A stretch of DNA of 64,000 nt from Vespa crabro (lineage: Eukaryota; Arthropoda; Insecta; Hymenoptera; Vespidae). Below are positions 60,986-64,000 of the stretch, piece after piece. The stretch's first letter is position 1, and every line of letters begins with the position of its first letter. Made by a program: the position numbers and the translations under genes. The stretch is taken from the NCBI RefSeq assembly GCF_910589235.1, contig NC_060965.1, positions 7,884,255 to 7,948,254 on the forward strand, given 5' to 3'. The notes under the pieces were generated by a model. It made no database searches, was not told the origin of the DNA, and saw nothing but the letters and a program-made list of their open reading frames with translations.

Positions 60986-63900
60986 TGTTACTATTGTTAT
61001 TATAGTTATTGTTGTTATTGTTATTATTATTGTTGTTATTTTTCTTATTGTTATTATTGTTATTATTGTTATTATTGTTATTATTGTAATTGTTGTTATT
61101 ATTGTTATTATTATTATTGTTGTTATTATTGTTGTTATTTTTGTTATAATTATTATTGTTATTATCGTTATTGTTGTTATTATTGTTGTTAGTGTTGTTA
61201 TTGTTATTATTGTTATTGTTGATATTATTGTTATTATCGTTGTTATTGTTATTATTGTGATTATTGTTATTATTGTTATTATTGTTATTATTTTTATTAT
61301 TGTTATTGTTATTGTTATTATTGTTATTATTGTTATTATTGTTACTATTGTTGTTATTTTTGTTATTGTTATTATTGTTATTATTGTTATTATTGTTATT
61401 GTTGTTATTATTGTTATTATTATTATTGTTGTTATTATTGTTGTTATTTTTGTTATTGTTATTATTGTTATTATTGTTATTATTGTTGTTATTGTTATTG
61501 TTATTATTGTTATTATTGTTATTATTGTTATTATTGTTGTTATTGTTATTATTGTAATTATTGTTATTATTGTTATTATTGTTATTATTGTTATTATTAT
61601 TATTTTTGTTATTATTGTTGTTATTGTTGTTATTGTTATTATTGTAATTATTATTATTATTGTTATTGATGTTGTTATTATTGTTATTAATGTTATTATT
61701 GTTATTATTGTTATTATTGTTATTATTGTTACTATTGTTATTATAGTTATTGTTGTTATTGTTGTTATTATTGTTGTTATTTTTGTTATTGTTATTATTG
61801 TTATTATTGTTATTATTGTTATTGTTGTTATTATTGTTATTATTATTATTGTTGTTATTATTGTTGTTATTTTTGTTATTGTTATTATTGTTATTATTGT
61901 TATTGTTGTTATTATTGTTGTTAGTGTTGTTATTGTTATTATTGTTATTTTTGTTATTATTGTTACTATTGCTGTTGTTATTATTATTTTTATTATTGTT
62001 ATTATTGTTATTATTGTTGTTATTGTTATTATTGTAATTATTGTTATCATTGTTATTATTGTTATTGATGTTGTTATTATTGTTATTATTGTTATTATTG
62101 TTATTATTGTTATTATAGTTATTGTTGTTATTGTTGTTATTATTGTTGTTATTTTTGTTATTGTTATTATTGTTATTATTGTTATTATTGTTATTGTTGT
62201 TATTATTGTTATTATCGTTGTTATTGTTATTATTGTTATTGTTGTTATTGATGTTGTTATTATTGTTATTATTGTTATTATTGTTATTATTGTTATTATT
62301 GTTATTGTTGTTATTGTTGTTATTATTGCTATTATTGTTGTTGTTATTAACATTTTTATTATTGTTATTTTTATTGTTATTGTTATTGTTATTGTTATTG
62401 TTATTATTGCTATTATTGTTATTATTGTTATTGTTGTTATTATTGTTATTATCGTTAATATTGTTATTATTGCTATTATTGCTATTATTGTTAATATTTT
62501 TATTGTTGGTATTATTGTTACTATTCTTGTTTTTGTTATTATTGTTATTATTGTCATTATTGTTATTATTGTTGTTATTGTTATTGTTGTTATTATTGTT
62601 ATTATCGTTAATATTGTTATTATTGCTATTATTGCTATTATTGTTAATATTTTTATTGTTGTCATTATTGTTACTATTGTTGTTATTGTTGTTATTGTTA
62701 TTATTGTTATTATTGTTATTATTGTTATTATTGTAATTATTGTTATTATTGTTATTATTGTTATTGATGTTGTTATTATTGTTACTATTGTTATTGTTAT
62801 TGTTGTTATTATTGTTATTATCGTTGTTATTGTTATTATTGTTATTTTTGTTATTATTTTTATTATTGTTATTGTTATTGTTTTTGTTATTTTTAATGTT
62901 ATTGTTATTATTGTTTTTATTGCTTTTATTGTTATTGTTGTTATTATTTTTATTAATGTTATTGTTATTGTTATTGTTATTGTTATTATTGTTATTATTG
63001 TTATCATTGTTATTATTGTTGTTATTGTTATTATTGTTATTGATTTTGTTATTATTGTTATTAATGTTATTATTGTTATTATTGTTATTGTTATTATTGT
63101 TATTATAGTTATTGTTGTTATTGTTGTTATTATTGTTGTTATTTTTGTTATTGTTATTATTGTTATTATTGTTATTATTGTTATTGTTGTTATTATTGTT
63201 ATTATTATTATTGTTGTTATTATTGTTGTTATTTTTGTTATTGTTATTATTGTTATTATTGTTATTGTTGTTATTATTGTTGTTAGTGTTGTTATTGTTA
63301 TTATTGTTATTGTTGTTATTATTGTTATTATCGTTATTATTGTTACTATTGTGATTATTGTTATTATTGTTATTATTGTTATTATTCTTATTGTTATTGT
63401 TATTATTGTTATTATTGTTATTATTGTTATTATTGTTGTTATTGTTATTATTGTAATTATTATTATTTTTGTTATTATTGTTGTTATTTTTATTATTGTT
63501 ATTATTGTTATAATTGTTATTGTTGTTATTATTGTTGTTATTGTTATTATTGTAATTATTGTTATTGTTGTTATTATTGTTATTATCGTTGTTATTGTTA
63601 TTATTGTGATTATTGTTATTATTGTTATTATTGTTATTATTCTTATTGTTATTGTTATTATTGTTATTATTGTTATTATTGTTGTTATTGTTATTATTGT
63701 AATTATTGTTATCATTGTTATTATTGTTATTGATGTTGTTATTATTGTTATTATTGTTATTATTGTTATTATTGTCATTATAGTTATTGTTGTTATTGTT
63801 GTTATTATTGTTGTTATTTTTGTTATTGTTTTTATTGTTATTATGTTTATTATTTTTATTGTTGTTATTATTGTTATTATCGTTGTTATTGTAATTATTG

Positions 63901-64000
63901 TTATCATTGTTATTATTGTTATTGATGTTGTTATTATTGTTATTATTGTTATTATTGTAATTATTGTTATTATTGTTATTATTGTTATTGATGTTGTTAT
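60986..64000. repeat. Degenerate A, C, D, F' and H-like modules
   Basis: The modules are recognisable but carry more private changes. The A at about 61010-61260 has lost units and has TTTCTTATTG (61042), GTAATTG (61086) and GTTATAATTATT (61144). C runs near 61330-61560 and again 61750-62037. Two paired GCTATT blocks lie near 62469 and 62619, about 150 bp apart as at 8.4-8.55 kb. F' has TTGTTTTTGTTATTTTT near 62878. Later come a C/D start at 63112, GATTTTG at 63042 and TTATGTTTATT at 63841. Confidence 0.65.

Larger units (their letters stand above)
1..64000. repeat. Degenerate RTT-triplet satellite array with nested higher-order repeats
   Basis: From first to last base the + strand reads as ATT and GTT triplets, mostly as 6-bp ATTGTT and 9-bp ATTATTGTT units. 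Scattered substitutions (GTA, ATA, GTG, ATC, TTT, CTT, ACT, GCT, GAT) recur in fixed combinations and define modules of about 150-400 bp, units of about 0.9-2.6 kb and copies about 9 kb apart. The strand bias is extreme: G without C on +, C without G on -. No stretch departs from the triplet pattern long enough to be unique sequence, and the window holds neither edge of the array. Every long open frame is low-complexity Leu, Ile/Val or Ile/Thr and is not called as a gene. This is most likely eukaryotic satellite DNA or repeat-filled intron; the host is unknown. Confidence 0.97.
26283..64000. other. Region of unbroken triplet register
   Basis: From 26283 to the window end every A or G that begins an RTT triplet, wherever I checked, sits at a position divisible by 3. 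That is about 12,570 triplets with no net gain or loss outside multiples of three, although substitutions and whole-unit insertions and deletions are frequent. Balanced pairs of opposite shifts cannot be excluded by eye. Confidence 0.8.

Noticed and set aside
1..64000. AATAAA polyadenylation signals on the - strand (TTTATT on +)
   Set aside because: They occur wherever a TTT triplet precedes ATT, very many times; the - strand has no G or U-rich downstream element and no gene to end.
1..64000. CRISPR array
   Set aside because: There are no constant repeats separated by unique spacers; units are contiguous low-complexity triplets.
1..64000. G-quadruplex, hairpin or cruciform arrays
   Set aside because: G is nearly always single, and with one strand lacking C and limited A-T self-complementarity (TAATTA, TTAATATT, TGATCA) no long stem is possible.
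1..64000. Replication origin or ARS-like element
   Set aside because: The sequence is AT-rich and easily unwound throughout; the near matches to the yeast ARS consensus I tried (around TTATTTATAATG and TTTTATAATTG) have mismatches and are no better than expected from composition.
1..64000. Assembly artefact as the full explanation
   Set aside because: Private substitutions, nested offsets and ordered events (micro-duplication, then large duplication, then deletion) fit real evolution. Individual long copies, such as 52776-55781, still deserve a read-level check.

Overview
The whole 64-kb window is one tandem-repeat array. On the + strand nearly every triplet is ATT or GTT (RTT). G is common and C is very rare, so the - strand is almost pure AAC/AAT. 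I found no unique-sequence gene, RNA gene, transposon, CRISPR array or promoter. This points to a eukaryotic nuclear satellite or heterochromatic block, or a giant repeat-filled intron. The species cannot be told from the sequence. All long open frames look like artefacts of the triplet pattern. On the + strand the Ile/Val frame (ATT/GTT), and on the - strand the Ile/Thr (ATA/ACA) and Asn (AAT/AAC) frames, cannot reach a stop codon by one substitution. Only the + Leu frame (TTA/TTG) can, and it is cut by the recurrent variants GTAATT, TATAGTT and GTGATT.

The array is not a simple microsatellite. Recurrent substitutions define modules that recur in a fixed order. The letters are mine and are used below. 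A: about 245 bp, begins at TATAGTT, contains GTTAGTGTT, ends at GTGATT. B: follows A, carries TATCTTTGATATTA. C: about 230 bp, TATAGTT to GTAATT. D: about 190 bp, GTAATT to GTGATT, with GTTAGTGTT. E: carries TTATTCTTGTTG and often TGATCA. F: carries the paired GCTATT sites, TTGGTATTATTG and TTATTTATAATG; F' is a variant with TTATTTTTAATG. G: carries GGTATAATTTTTAGAATTG. H: carries GTAATTTTTG, GTGATTATTGTTAATATTG and TTGGTATTG. J: carries GTTTTTGTTTTTATT. K: carries GGTGTTATT and GTGAGTGTTG.

Layout. 1-3.5 kb: a C-D tandem pair, then E, J and an H pair. 3.5-26.3 kb: a larger unit of about 2.5 kb (P, containing H, F' and F) in head-to-tail copies, separated by A-A-B-C-D-E blocks; the P/A-A-B junction recurs at 5.2, 14.3 and 24.0 kb. 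26.3-50 kb: F-A-B units of about 1.19 kb mixed with C-D-E and a G tandem pair (33.3-35.8 kb), with long-range copies at offsets of 3.87 and 9.25-9.4 kb. 50-60 kb: G units of about 1.35-1.43 kb in tandem and a 3.0-kb copy of 43.7-46.7 kb placed 9,036 bp downstream. 60-64 kb: the same modules, visibly more degenerate.

The triplet register shifts 13 times in the first 26.3 kb, always by loss of one base, and then shows no net shift through the remaining 37.7 kb. Segment boundaries are approximate, to about 10-30 bp, because the ground repeat is itself repetitive. All comparisons were made by eye from shared rare variants; no alignment was run.
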